DNA of 9,162 bases from the NCBI GenBank assembly GCA_009784145.1, contig WRCI01000059.1, forward strand, positions 1-9,162, in the 5' to 3' direction. The DNA is from Methanobrevibacter sp. GTDB lineage: Archaea; Methanobacteriota; Methanobacteria; Methanobacteriales; Methanobacteriaceae. A program made the translations under genes and the position numbers. The notes beneath the pieces are model-generated. The model searched no databases. It had not been told where the DNA came from and worked only from the letters and a program-made list of their open reading frames with translations. This document shows positions 1 through 6,063 of this stretch, one piece after another. Position 1 is the first letter of the stretch. The number at the start of each line of letters is the position of its first letter.

Positions 1-44
1 AGACTTTTATAATATAAATTATTGGTAGATTTTCATAATAATCA

Positions 45-84
45 ATTATTCAGATTTTTAGAATATCCATTATTCAGATTTTTA
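45..84. repeat. 16-bp direct repeat (two copies)
   Basis: ATTATTCAGATTTTTA occurs exactly at 45-60 and 69-84, 24 bp apart start to start. Both copies contain a CAG that stands out in otherwise AT-only sequence. The role is unknown; it may be the edge of a larger repeat family that continues left of the window. Confidence 0.6.
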
Positions 85-848
85 TAATTATTAATTTAGA
101 TAAAAAATTTAAAAAAATTAAGATACTTCAGAAGAAATCAAATAGATTAATATAGCCTCAAATATTTAGCTTGAGATTATCCAATTATCTATAAATAATC
201 AGAAAATTCAATACAAAAGTGTCTAATGTTATAAAATTTGAAATCAAATAGCTAATAACAAATTGGAGGTTTTTATTGTTAAAAGTTCATATTGGCTTAT
301 ATTTTTTTTCTATTCATCAAACTTCTAAGTATCCTTTTTACTAATTTGGGAAAAATGTATTTTTTAATTTTATTTTGTTCTTTTAATATCAATCATTTTG
401 AAATGATTTCTATTTAGATAGTTTAATACATAAATCTTCACAATACTTCCTTTTTAATTTTTTATACTTTTTAAGTATAATTTCAATGTATTCGAATCAT
501 ATTTTATGTATTAACATAATTATTTTGCTGATATGTATATATAAACATATCGATTTAATCATAGGCAAAATATGGTTCTTATTATTAATGGAAGTTGATT
601 TAATGTACAATTTATATTAGAAAAAAGTTGAAATGATAGTGTAAATTCAATAAAGAGCATATATAAATAATTATTTGCATGTTTAAAATATAATAAGATA
701 GATAAACATAAAATAAATAGGTGTAAATCTTATATTAATATAATGAGTTAACATAGACTAGGTTAATTTAAAATAAGAAAATTTAAATAAGTAAATATAA
801 AATAAATAGATATAAATCTTAATTAATCTAAAATAAGAAAGTTTAAAT

Positions 849-938
849 AAATAAACTAAGAATAAGTAAATATAAAATAAGTAAATATAAAACAAGTAAA
901 TATAAAATAAATAAAATTAAAACAAGTAAATATAAAAT
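849..938. repeat. 15-bp tandem repeat array
   Basis: Consecutive 15-bp units match AAGTAAATATAAAAY. Exact or near-exact units start at 864, 879, 894 and 924, a unit with a few changes starts at 909, and a degenerate one at 849. A further isolated exact copy lies at 789-803. The strict 15-bp spacing shows tandem duplication rather than simple AT richness. The array lies directly 3' of the minus-strand gene ending at 977. A second array with the same 15-bp period but a different phase and unit lies at 7706-7898. Confidence 0.75.
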
Positions 939-939
939 G

Positions 940-966
940 TGAAATAAATAAAATGAGTTTATTTCA
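940..966 (-). terminator. Possible 3' stem-loop of the 92-residue gene
   Basis: A perfect 9-bp inverted repeat (TGAAATAAA at 940-948, TTTATTTCA at 958-966, 9-nt loop) starts about 10 nt after the stop codon of the minus-strand gene. On the transcript it is followed by U-rich sequence. The stem is almost all A-T, so it would be weak. Archaeal termination depends mainly on U tracts, so this may be a 3'-end determinant or a chance palindrome. Confidence 0.35.
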
Positions 967-976
967 TGTTTAGAAG

Positions 977-1255
977 CTAATCATCTTTAGCTTCAATGAC
1001 ACAAACTCCACTTTCACACTCATGTTCTAATTCTACTAAGAATTCTTTTAGTTCTTGAATATCAAGACAACTTAATCCTTTTATCATGTCACTATTTACT
1101 TCAATTTGTAATACTCCATCGTTATTAGTAACCACTTTTCCAGGTACATAACATCTTCCAAGAGATAATCCAACCTTGTCTCCAGGTGAAACTTCTTTAT
1201 CTATGTATTCACATATTTCACTGCAAGTAGCAGTAATATTTTTTTTTTCAACCAT
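977..1255 (-). CDS. Small six-cysteine protein of unknown function (92 aa)
   Basis: The function is not recognised. The ATG is set by an AGGTGA ribosome-binding site at 1260-1265, four bases upstream, which makes this a convincing gene despite its size. The protein has no signal peptide or membrane segment and should be cytosolic. Six cysteines lie at 11, 15, 35, 63, 80 and 85 (CxxxC near the N-terminus, CxxxxC near the C-terminus). The middle (about 22-54) has a PGDxV...VPGKVV pattern and alternating hydrophobics suggesting a small beta barrel of SH3/Tudor type. Residues 62-79 look like an acidic helix. It recalls short conserved proteins of Methanobacteria annotated only as a DUF (possibly DUF2097; that link is memory-based and weak). 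The cysteines could bind a metal or form disulfides. It stands alone 3' of glnA on the same strand, 561 bp away, so co-transcription is doubtful. Confidence 0.85.
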   Translation of the reverse strand: MVEKKNITATCSEICEYIDKEVSPGDKVGLSLGRCYVPGKVVTNNDGVLQIEVNSDMIKGLSCLDIQELKEFLVELEHECESGVCVIEAKDD

Positions 1256-1390
1256 ATTGTCACCTTAAATTTAGTTATATTATAATTCAAATAGCATTAG
1301 AAAAAATACTGTTGTTTTTGAAAATTTACAAATAATCAAAAATATGAAAAAATAAGATATGGAATTATTAATATATGAATTATGGGATAT

Positions 1391-1470
1391 TTTATCTTAA
1401 ATAATAATTTTATCTTAAATAATTCATTAAATAATAACTTTATCTTAATAATTCATTAAATTTATCTTAA
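1391..1470. repeat. Four copies of TTTATCTTAA
   Basis: The 10-mer TTTATCTTAA starts at 1391, 1409, 1439 and 1461. Copies 2 and 3 are each followed by a TAATTCATTAAAT-like segment, giving an irregular tandem structure. On the minus strand the unit reads TTAAGATAAA. It lies upstream of the 92-residue gene, too far (over 130 bp) for a core promoter element. A repeat by slippage or duplication is the simplest reading. Confidence 0.55.
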
Positions 1471-1627
1471 ATTATGATTATAATTTCATATATTTTTTTT
1501 AATTATTGTATGTTAGTACATATTGATATTCATAATATTTATATTTTATTATTATTTTTATAAATTATTTTATACTATCTATATATTTTTATAGTTTTAT
1601 ATATTATTTAATAATATCTATATTAAT

Positions 1628-1744
1628 ATATAATAAAAATCATATAATAAAATATAATAAAAATTCAAATAAAATCTCAAATGAATCATATAATAAAAAT
1701 CATATAATAAAATATAATAATAATTCAAATAAAATCTTAAATGA
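1628..1744. repeat. 60-bp tandem duplication, two copies
   Basis: Copy 1 (1628-1684) and copy 2 (1688-1744) align with a constant 60-bp offset and only two differences across 57 bp (A to T at 1661/1721, C to T at 1677/1737). Such a well-kept copy in a spacer indicates a recent duplication. Each copy has further internal repetition of an ATAATAAAA-type motif. It lies in the 3' flank of glnA. Confidence 0.85.
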
Positions 1745-1760
1745 TTTATTTAAATTATCT

Positions 1761-1803
1761 TTTAGTTAAATCATCCTTTTATTTAAATTACTTATTAACT
1801 AAA
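1761..1803 (-). terminator. Inverted repeat just downstream of glnA
   Basis: TTTAGTTAA (1761-1769) and TTAACTAAA (1795-1803) form a perfect 9-bp inverted repeat with a 25-nt loop, beginning 14 nt after the glnA stop codon on the minus strand. It could be a 3' stem-loop affecting termination or mRNA stability. The stem is AT-rich and the loop long, so confidence is low. Confidence 0.3.
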
Positions 1804-1816
1804 TCACAATCAAATA

Positions 1817-3145
1817 TTAAAGATTTATATATTTTTTAACTTCATATCCAAAGACTTGGATTCTATATTCATCCCATTCAGCATACTTGGATTCTAAGAA
1901 CTTTTGACTTATATGTTTCCCAAGACCTTTTTGAAGGACTCTATTTTCATCAAAAGCATGGTATGCTTCCCATAAACTTGTTGGTAAAGTTTTAATGCCT
2001 TTTTCATCAAGTTCTTCTTGAGATAAATCATATATGTTAAATTCAGCTGGTTCTCCAGGGTCAATTTTGTTTTTGATTCCATCAAGACCTGCTTCTAACA
2101 TAGCTGTAAATGCAAGGTATGGATTACAAGATGGATCTGGGCTTCTATATTCAATTCTTGTTCCTTTTCCACGAGCAGCAGGAATACGAATAAGTGTAGA
2201 TCTGTTTTTAAATCCATAAGATATATAAACTGGTGCTTCATACCCAGGAACTAATCGTTTATATGAATTTACAGTAGGTGCAACAACAGCCGAAATTGCT
2301 GGAGAATGTTTTAACAAACCGCCCATAAAGTGTGAAGCCATTTTTGATAAACCATTTTCATTATTTTCATCATAGAAAAGGTTTTCTCCATTTTTAAATA
2401 AACTTTGGTGGCAATGCATTCCACTACCAGCTACTCCAAAGAATGGTTTAGGCATAAAAGTTACTTTATATCCCATGTTATCTACAATAGCTTTTATAGC
2501 TTGTTTAAATGTAATAACAGCATCTGCTGTTTTTAAAGCACGGTCAAATTCAAATGCGATTTCATTTTGACCTGGAGCTACTTCGTGATGACTTGCTTCA
2601 ACTTCAAAACCAAGCTCTTCAAGATCTATAACTAATTTTCTTCTGAAGTTAGGACCTTTATCAACAGGTTCAACATCAAAGTAAGTTGCATCATCATGAG
2701 GAATATGATAACCTTGTTCATCTTGATCTAAAATAAAAAATTCTGGTTCTGGTCCTATATTATAATCTAATCCACTTTTTTTAATTTTTTCCAAGGATTT
2801 TTTAAGTGCAGTTCTAGGATCTCCTTCAAATGGTTTATTGTCTGTTGTATATATATCACATATATATCTACATACTCCAGATTCTTCTGGTCTCCATGGT
2901 AATAAGGAAAATGTTGTTGGATCAGGTTTCATTATTAAATCACTATCTTCGATTTCAACAAAACCATCAATAGACGAACCATCAAAAAGTAGCCCATCAT
3001 TAAATATGGATTCTATATCTTCGTTACCTCTGTAAGGAATAGATATAGTTTTTGGGATTCCATTTATATCTACAAATTGTAAGCGTATAAATTTTATCTC
3101 TTTTTCTTCCATCATTATAATTGCATTTCCTACATCATCTATCAT
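1817..3145 (-). CDS. glnA: Glutamine synthetase, type I (442 aa)
   Basis: Makes glutamine from glutamate, ammonium and ATP, the main entry of ammonium into metabolism; a cytosolic dodecamer in this family. All GSI signatures are present (numbering from the chosen start): FDGSS near 54-58, GPEPEFF at 131-137 (metal-binding Glu), EVAPGQNEI around 188-196, the ATP-site segment from MPKPFFG to GSGMHCHQS (231-248), [13 protein letters not shown] (293-305) with the flexible-loop Glu, NRS near 314-316, and RIEYRSPD (330-337). The length matches the short GSI-alpha form (B. subtilis about 444 aa) rather than the roughly 470-aa adenylylated form. The frame could extend 8 codons upstream, but AGGAGA at 3153-3158, about 8 bases before the ATG at 3143-3145, selects this start. 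The residue equivalent to B. subtilis Arg62, needed there for glutamine feedback inhibition, is Glu64 here. No regulator gene (glnK, nrpR) is adjacent, and no GGAA-N6-TTCC operator is seen upstream. Confidence 0.98.
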   Translation of the reverse strand: MIDDVGNAIIMMEEKEIKFIRLQFVDINGIPKTISIPYRGNEDIESIFNDGLLFDGSSIDGFVEIEDSDLIMKPDPTTFSLLPWRPEESGVCRYICDIYTTDNKPFEGDPRTALKKSLEKIKKSGLDYNIGPEPEFFILDQDEQGYHIPHDDATYFDVEPVDKGPNFRRKLVIDLEELGFEVEASHHEVAPGQNEIAFEFDRALKTADAVITFKQAIKAIVDNMGYKVTFMPKPFFGVAGSGMHCHQSLFKNGENLFYDENNENGLSKMASHFMGGLLKHSPAISAVVAPTVNSYKRLVPGYEAPVYISYGFKNRSTLIRIPAARGKGTRIEYRSPDPSCNPYLAFTAMLEAGLDGIKNKIDPGEPAEFNIYDLSQEELDEKGIKTLPTSLWEAYHAFDENRVLQKGLGKHISQKFLESKYAEWDEYRIQVFGYEVKKYINL

Positions 3146-3152
3146 AAAAATA

Positions 3153-3158
3153 TCTCCT
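3153..3158 (-). promoter_or_regulatory. Ribosome-binding site of glnA
   Basis: AGGAGA on the minus strand lies about 8 bases upstream of the ATG at 3143-3145. It lies between the possible upstream ATG at 3169 and this one, and decides in favour of the 442-residue protein. Confidence 0.8.
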
Positions 3159-3191
3159 AAAAAGAACACTTATCTAATCATTATCATTTAA

Positions 3192-3240
3192 TATATAAGT
3201 TTTAAATATTAATTAACTTATTGTTATATAAGTTTTAAAT
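3192..3240 (-). promoter_or_regulatory. glnA promoter region with duplicated TATA box
   Basis: A 16-bp sequence, ATTTAAAACTTATATA on the minus strand, occurs exactly twice (3192-3207 and 3225-3240), 33 bp apart, about three helical turns. Each copy contains an archaeal TATA-like core preceded by A-rich BRE-like sequence. The proximal copy is placed to start transcription around 3165-3175, giving a short leader with the ribosome-binding site. The distal copy could be a second start or a regulator site that overlaps TATA-like sequence. Confidence 0.55.
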
Positions 3241-3388
3241 TTTTCTATAAATAAGTTATAGTATTATTTTCATATATTTTATATTTTATATTTTCTATTT
3301 TTTATTTTCTATTTTATATTTTTATACTATTTTTACATAAAATTTTAATTGTTATAAAAAGTTTTCAATCACAAAAAATTAAAGATTA

Positions 3389-3481
3389 ATGGATGATTTA
3401 TATAGATTATATTTTGGTAAAAATCAAGAGAATATAGCTAAAGGGATTAAAGTATGTTTAAAGAAAATGGTTTTGTACTAA
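3389..3481 (+). CDS. Possible small protein (30 aa)
   Basis: An ATG-to-TAA frame of 30 codons, starting MDDLYRLYFGKN and ending KKMVLY. Its base composition is less AT-extreme than the flanking spacer (it has GGG, GCT, TGT and GAG codons), which hints at a present or former coding role. There is no recognisable ribosome-binding site ahead of the ATG, only AAAGATTA. It ends just before the TA run that serves the next small frame. It may be a decayed gene fragment. No family is recognised. Confidence 0.25.
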   Translation: MDDLYRLYFGKNQENIAKGIKVCLKKMVLY

Positions 3482-3484
3482 AAT

Positions 3485-3505
3485 TATATATATATATATA
3501 TATAT
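3485..3505 (+). promoter_or_regulatory. TA dinucleotide run, likely promoter of the 37-codon ORF
   Basis: An uninterrupted run of about ten TA repeats lies 34-54 bp upstream of the ATG at 3539. Its right half sits where an archaeal TATA box would give a leader of roughly 10-20 nt carrying the GTGAT ribosome-binding site. A microsatellite of this kind can change length by slippage and so vary expression; that is inference. Confidence 0.4.
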
Positions 3506-3538
3506 TATAAAAAAGAAAAAAAATAAGTAGTGATAATT

Positions 3539-3652
3539 ATGCCAAAAGGTAAAAAATTAAAAAGAGAAGATTTTCCTGATTTATCTGATGAACACTTTGA
3601 GATGATTCAAGATTTAAATGATACTCTGGGTGAAGGACCTAATGTAGGATAG
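3539..3652 (+). CDS. Small charged protein (37 aa), unknown
   Basis: The frame begins MPKGKKLKREDFPDLSD and ends LGEGPNVG, then TAG. The N-terminus is basic (KGKKLKR) and the remainder acidic, with a probable short helix (DEHFEMIQDLND). There is no signal peptide, membrane segment or cysteine. Support for a real gene: GTGAT at 3530-3534 matches the 3' part of the archaeal Shine-Dalgarno sequence four bases before the ATG, a TATA-like run lies at the right distance upstream, and the composition is clearly more coding-like than the flanks. It stands alone between glnA and the ArsR/Fe-S fusion. No family is recognised. It could also be a remnant of a longer gene. Confidence 0.5.
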   Translation: MPKGKKLKREDFPDLSDEHFEMIQDLNDTLGEGPNVG

Positions 3653-3888
3653 TTATTTTGATTTATTTTTATATATTTGATTATTTAATTATTTTTATAT
3701 TATTTTGATTATATTATATCATTTAAAACTTAATTTATATTTTTAATTAGTATTATTTTTAGAAAATACAAATAATAATATTTATAATATTGTTATAAAA
3801 AATTTATATATGAAATAATTTTATTAAAAGTTTAAAATATTAATAATAAAATATTTTATTTTTATTTTTTTTAAATTGATATAACGAA

Positions 3889-3900
3889 ATATTTAAATAT
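3889..3900 (+). promoter_or_regulatory. Promoter/possible operator of the ArsR fusion
   Basis: ATATTTAAATAT is a perfect 12-bp palindrome, preceded by ACGAA (BRE-like), and forms a good archaeal TATA box. Its centre is about 29 bp before the ATG at 3923, so transcription should begin within a few bases of the start codon. With no Shine-Dalgarno sequence visible, the transcript is probably leaderless. A palindrome overlapping TATA would also suit autoregulation by an ArsR-type dimer; that is inference. Confidence 0.5.
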
Positions 3901-3922
3901 GTTGATATTATAATTATATATT

Positions 3923-5119
3923 ATGATAGATTGTAACTTGGAAGATAATAATTGTATAGAAAAATTAAAAGAAGCTCTTAATGAATTTGATGAAATTATA
4001 AAAGAACTACCTAAGGATAATATTCTATATAATCAGTCTGAGATTTTAAAAGCTATTTCTGACCCCTTGAGATTAAAAATATTATATCTTCTTAAAAATG
4101 GGGAGTTGTGTGCTTGTCATATTGATTGTGCACTTGATAAACCACAATCCACAATATCTCATCATTTAAATATTCTCAAAAGATCTAATTTGCTTAATTG
4201 GAGAAAGGAAGGAAAATGGACATATTTTAGCTTATCTAATCCTAAATTGATTGAACAAATTGAAAACATGACCAAAACACAGAAAGGAGAAATATCTTTA
4301 GAAAATAATTCCATTTGTTGTGAATCAGAAGAGATAATTGGAGGAAAAAAAGAAAAAGAAAAAGAAGAAGGATGTGGATGTGGGTGTGGAAGTTTTGTAC
4401 GACCTGACCAGTCCAAAATAGATAACCCCCAAAATCCTAAAAAAGAAATAGAAAATGACACATTGAAAAAATTAGAAAAAAAGAGCAAAAAATTTGGAAT
4501 TAAGAGTATTGGCTATGCAAAAATACCCGAAAATATTTTAAATGAAAATCATGATTTACAATATTCTAATGCGATTGTTATAACTTCTCCTATAGGTATG
4601 GACATAATTGATGAGATTCCTGGTGAAAAAGCCCAAGAACTTAATAATAAACTATATGAAAAATTTGGAAATATTTCTTATGAGTTGTCTGATTATTTAA
4701 GGAGTGTTGGATTTGCAACACAAGTAGCTCATCCTGAAGGAGAATTGATAGATCTTTCAAGGTTAGGACAAGTTGCAGGATTAGGAGATATTGGTAAAAA
4801 TGGCCTACTCATTACACCAGAATTAGGTCCTAGATTAAAAGTTTCAGCAATATTAACTTCAATAAAAAATTTACCAATTCTCAAGAAAAACAATCATAAA
4901 TGGATTAAAAATTATTGTGAAGTATGTGGCAAGTGTATTAAAGGATGTCCTGAAAATGCATTAATTGAAAATGATAATAATTTAACTAAAGCAGATATTA
5001 TTGATGAAAAATGTATTGGTTGTAGTCAAGGATGCACATATTGTATTGAGTCATGTCCATTTTTTGAAAAAGGATATGATTGGGTTAAAGAAAAAATAAA
5101 TAAAATGAAGATTGAATAA
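3923..5119 (+). CDS. ArsR-type regulator fused to a QueG-like di-[4Fe-4S] module (398 aa)
   Basis: Residues about 36-112 are an ArsR/SmtB winged helix: AISDPLRLKILYLLKNGELC leads into the recognition-helix stretch STISHHLNILKRSNLL and the wing WRKEGKWTYFSL. The metal-site helix reads ELCACHIDC (Cys63, 65, 69), close to the ELCVCDLC sensor motif of E. coli ArsR. A charged Lys/Glu linker follows, with Cys132-Cys133 and a CGCGCG run (Cys151, 153, 155). Residues about 180-315 resemble the short QueG-like family (AGLGDIGKNGLLITPELGPR at 285-304). The C-terminus has two Fe-S cluster motifs: C332xxC335xxC338xxxC342P, and C364xxC367xxxC371xxC374xxxC378P with one cysteine more than needed. Queuosine is bacterial/eukaryotic, so epoxyqueuosine reduction is unlikely here. 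A metalloid-, metal- or redox-sensing regulator with its own redox domain is inferred. The frame is uninterrupted through both domains. Archaeal leaderless expression is likely. The target genes are not evident. Confidence 0.9.
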   Translation: MIDCNLEDNNCIEKLKEALNEFDEIIKELPKDNILYNQSEILKAISDPLRLKILYLLKNGELCACHIDCALDKPQSTISHHLNILKRSNLLNWRKEGKWTYFSLSNPKLIEQIENMTKTQKGEISLENNSICCESEEIIGGKKEKEKEEGCGCGCGSFVRPDQSKIDNPQNPKKEIENDTLKKLEKKSKKFGIKSIGYAKIPENILNENHDLQYSNAIVITSPIGMDIIDEIPGEKAQELNNKLYEKFGNISYELSDYLRSVGFATQVAHPEGELIDLSRLGQVAGLGDIGKNGLLITPELGPRLKVSAILTSIKNLPILKKNNHKWIKNYCEVCGKCIKGCPENALIENDNNLTKADIIDEKCIGCSQGCTYCIESCPFFEKGYDWVKEKINKMKIE

Positions 5120-5200
5120 AAAGGATAAAAATAAAAATGGTTTAAGCGCAATTTACAAAGAGGCATGTTTTTTCTATTTATACTATAAAATTATAAAAAA

Positions 5201-5310
5201 TTATAAATTTAAAAAAATTATAAGCTTATTAAAAAATTATAAATTTAAAAAAATTATAAGCTTATTAAAAAATTATAAGTTTATTAAAAATTTATAAGCT
5301 TATTAAAAAT
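5201..5310. repeat. 17/19-bp tandem repeats between convergent genes
   Basis: Units beginning TTATAA start at 5201 (17 bp), 5218 (19), 5237 (17), 5254 (19), 5273 (19) and 5292 (19). The first four form two exact 36-bp copies (5201-5236 and 5237-5272). The 19-bp unit TTATAAGCTTATTAAAAAA contains a small palindrome around AAGCTT. The array fills most of the gap between the fusion gene and the convergent E1-like gene, and a partial last unit overlaps the stop codon of the latter at 5311-5313. It may serve as a two-way termination region. Confidence 0.8.
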
Positions 5311-6063
5311 TTATAAGTCTAAACAGCTAAAAGAACTTAAATCTAATAAGTCTATACTAACAACTTTTGGAGCTAATGCAACATTTCCTATTCCAGTTAT
5401 TAATTTAAATGCTTCAAAAGCTTCTAAACTTCCTATGATATTAGCTATTGGTCCAATTACTGGAGGAACTTCTTGACTTATTTTTTCAAGCTCAAGTTTT
5501 GTATTTTTATTTAATTCTTTTCCTTTAGAAGGCAATGAAAATAATTCTTCATAACTTGGTGTTTCTTTATTGAATACTGTCAGTTGCCCTTTAGTCCCAT
5601 GTATAGCTCCATGAATAAATGGTTTTTCATTTTCTTTTACATATCTACTAATGAGAACTCTAGTAGCTAAATTATCTAAAGCATCAATAATAATATCACA
5701 ATCAGATAATATTTCTACAATGTTGTTTTCATTTAATTCTTCATTATAAGCTTCGACTTTTACATATGGATTAATTAATCTTATATTCTCTTTTGTAACT
5801 TCACTTTTACTTTTTCCAAGAGAATCAATACTACTCATTAGCTGTCTATTAAGATTAGACATATCAAAAGAATCTTTATCAATTATAGTAAGTTTTCCAA
5901 CTCCCATTCTAGCTAACATTTCTATTACAGAACCACCAAGACCTCCACAACCAATAACTCCTATTTTAGATTCTTTAAATCTTGTTTGCTGACTTTTTGT
6001 AACTATGCTCATTTGACGGGTAATAATTTCCCAATATCCCATTCCAATAAATCGTTCAGGCAT
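5311..6063 (-). CDS. HesA/MoeB/ThiF-family E1-like adenylyltransferase (250 aa)
   Basis: Members activate the C-terminal glycine of ubiquitin-like sulfur carriers (MoaD, ThiS, SAMPs) by adenylation. Visible motifs from the chosen ATG: GVIGCGGLGG (35-44, nucleotide-binding loop), IIDKD (60-64), SNLNRQ (69-74, arginine finger), DALDN (127-131), and HGAIHGTKGQLTVF followed by GPIANIIGSLEAFEAFKLITG near the C-terminus. The protein has only three cysteines (39, 122, 247). The zinc CxxC pairs of MoeB are absent (SYEELF where MoeB has a Cys pair) and the usual catalytic cysteine position before GP(I/V) is not Cys. It should therefore adenylate without forming a thioester, or have another role. The N-terminal YWEIITRQM matches the family's conserved lead-in. 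The start chosen is the ATG at 6061-6063, with GTGAT four bases upstream; a GTG at 6070-6072 is also possible. No carrier protein is encoded nearby. Confidence 0.9.
   Translation of the reverse strand: MPERFIGMGYWEIITRQMSIVTKSQQTRFKESKIGVIGCGGLGGSVIEMLARMGVGKLTIIDKDSFDMSNLNRQLMSSIDSLGKSKSEVTKENIRLINPYVKVEAYNEELNENNIVEILSDCDIIIDALDNLATRVLISRYVKENEKPFIHGAIHGTKGQLTVFNKETPSYEELFSLPSKGKELNKNTKLELEKISQEVPPVIGPIANIIGSLEAFEAFKLITGIGNVALAPKVVSIDLLDLSSFSCLDL

Larger units (their letters stand above)
1..976. other. Gene-free AT-rich region at the left edge
   Basis: No convincing protein or RNA gene is visible in nearly 1 kb. It contains a 16-bp direct repeat near the left end, a GGAGGT motif at 265-270 followed by a 22-codon TTG-started frame (276-344), a nine-codon frame at 572-598, and a tandem array of 15-bp units at 849-938 that runs up to the 3' end of the 92-residue gene. 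The length and composition suggest either a true spacer or the site of a long-decayed gene. Nothing here can be assigned a function from sequence alone. Confidence 0.6.
1256..1816. other. Repeat-rich spacer between glnA and the 92-residue gene
   Basis: No gene is seen. The spacer holds four copies of TTTATCTTAA (starting 1391, 1409, 1439 and 1461), with AATAATTCATTAAAT repeated between them. It also holds a 60-bp tandem duplication at 1628-1744 and a 9-bp inverted repeat just after the glnA stop. It should contain the promoter of the 92-residue gene, but no single TATA box stands out from the AT background. Confidence 0.6.

Noticed and set aside
2034..2219. 61-codon plus-strand frame inside glnA
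   Set aside because: Antisense shadow of the well-supported glnA coding sequence; no ribosome-binding site or recognisable protein.
2838..3035. 65-codon plus-strand frame inside glnA
   Set aside because: Also an antisense shadow of glnA; the serine-rich low-complexity product has no family resemblance.
3146..3260. NrpR operator (GGAA-N6-TTCC) upstream of glnA
   Set aside because: Looked for on both strands; neither GGAA nor TTCC occurs in this stretch.
4162..4488. 108-codon minus-strand frame
   Set aside because: Lies opposite the ArsR/Fe-S fusion; its His-Pro and Phe-Ser runs are the reverse reading of the Cys-Gly and Lys-Glu linker codons.
3923..5119. Annotation of the Fe-S part as epoxyqueuosine reductase QueG
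   Set aside because: The domain is shorter than QueG and Archaea make archaeosine rather than queuosine; only the family resemblance is kept.
5112..5297. 61-codon plus-strand frame after the fusion gene
   Set aside because: Most of it is translation of the 17/19-bp tandem repeats (repeated NYKFKKIISLLK); no ribosome-binding site, and it overlaps the end of the fusion gene.
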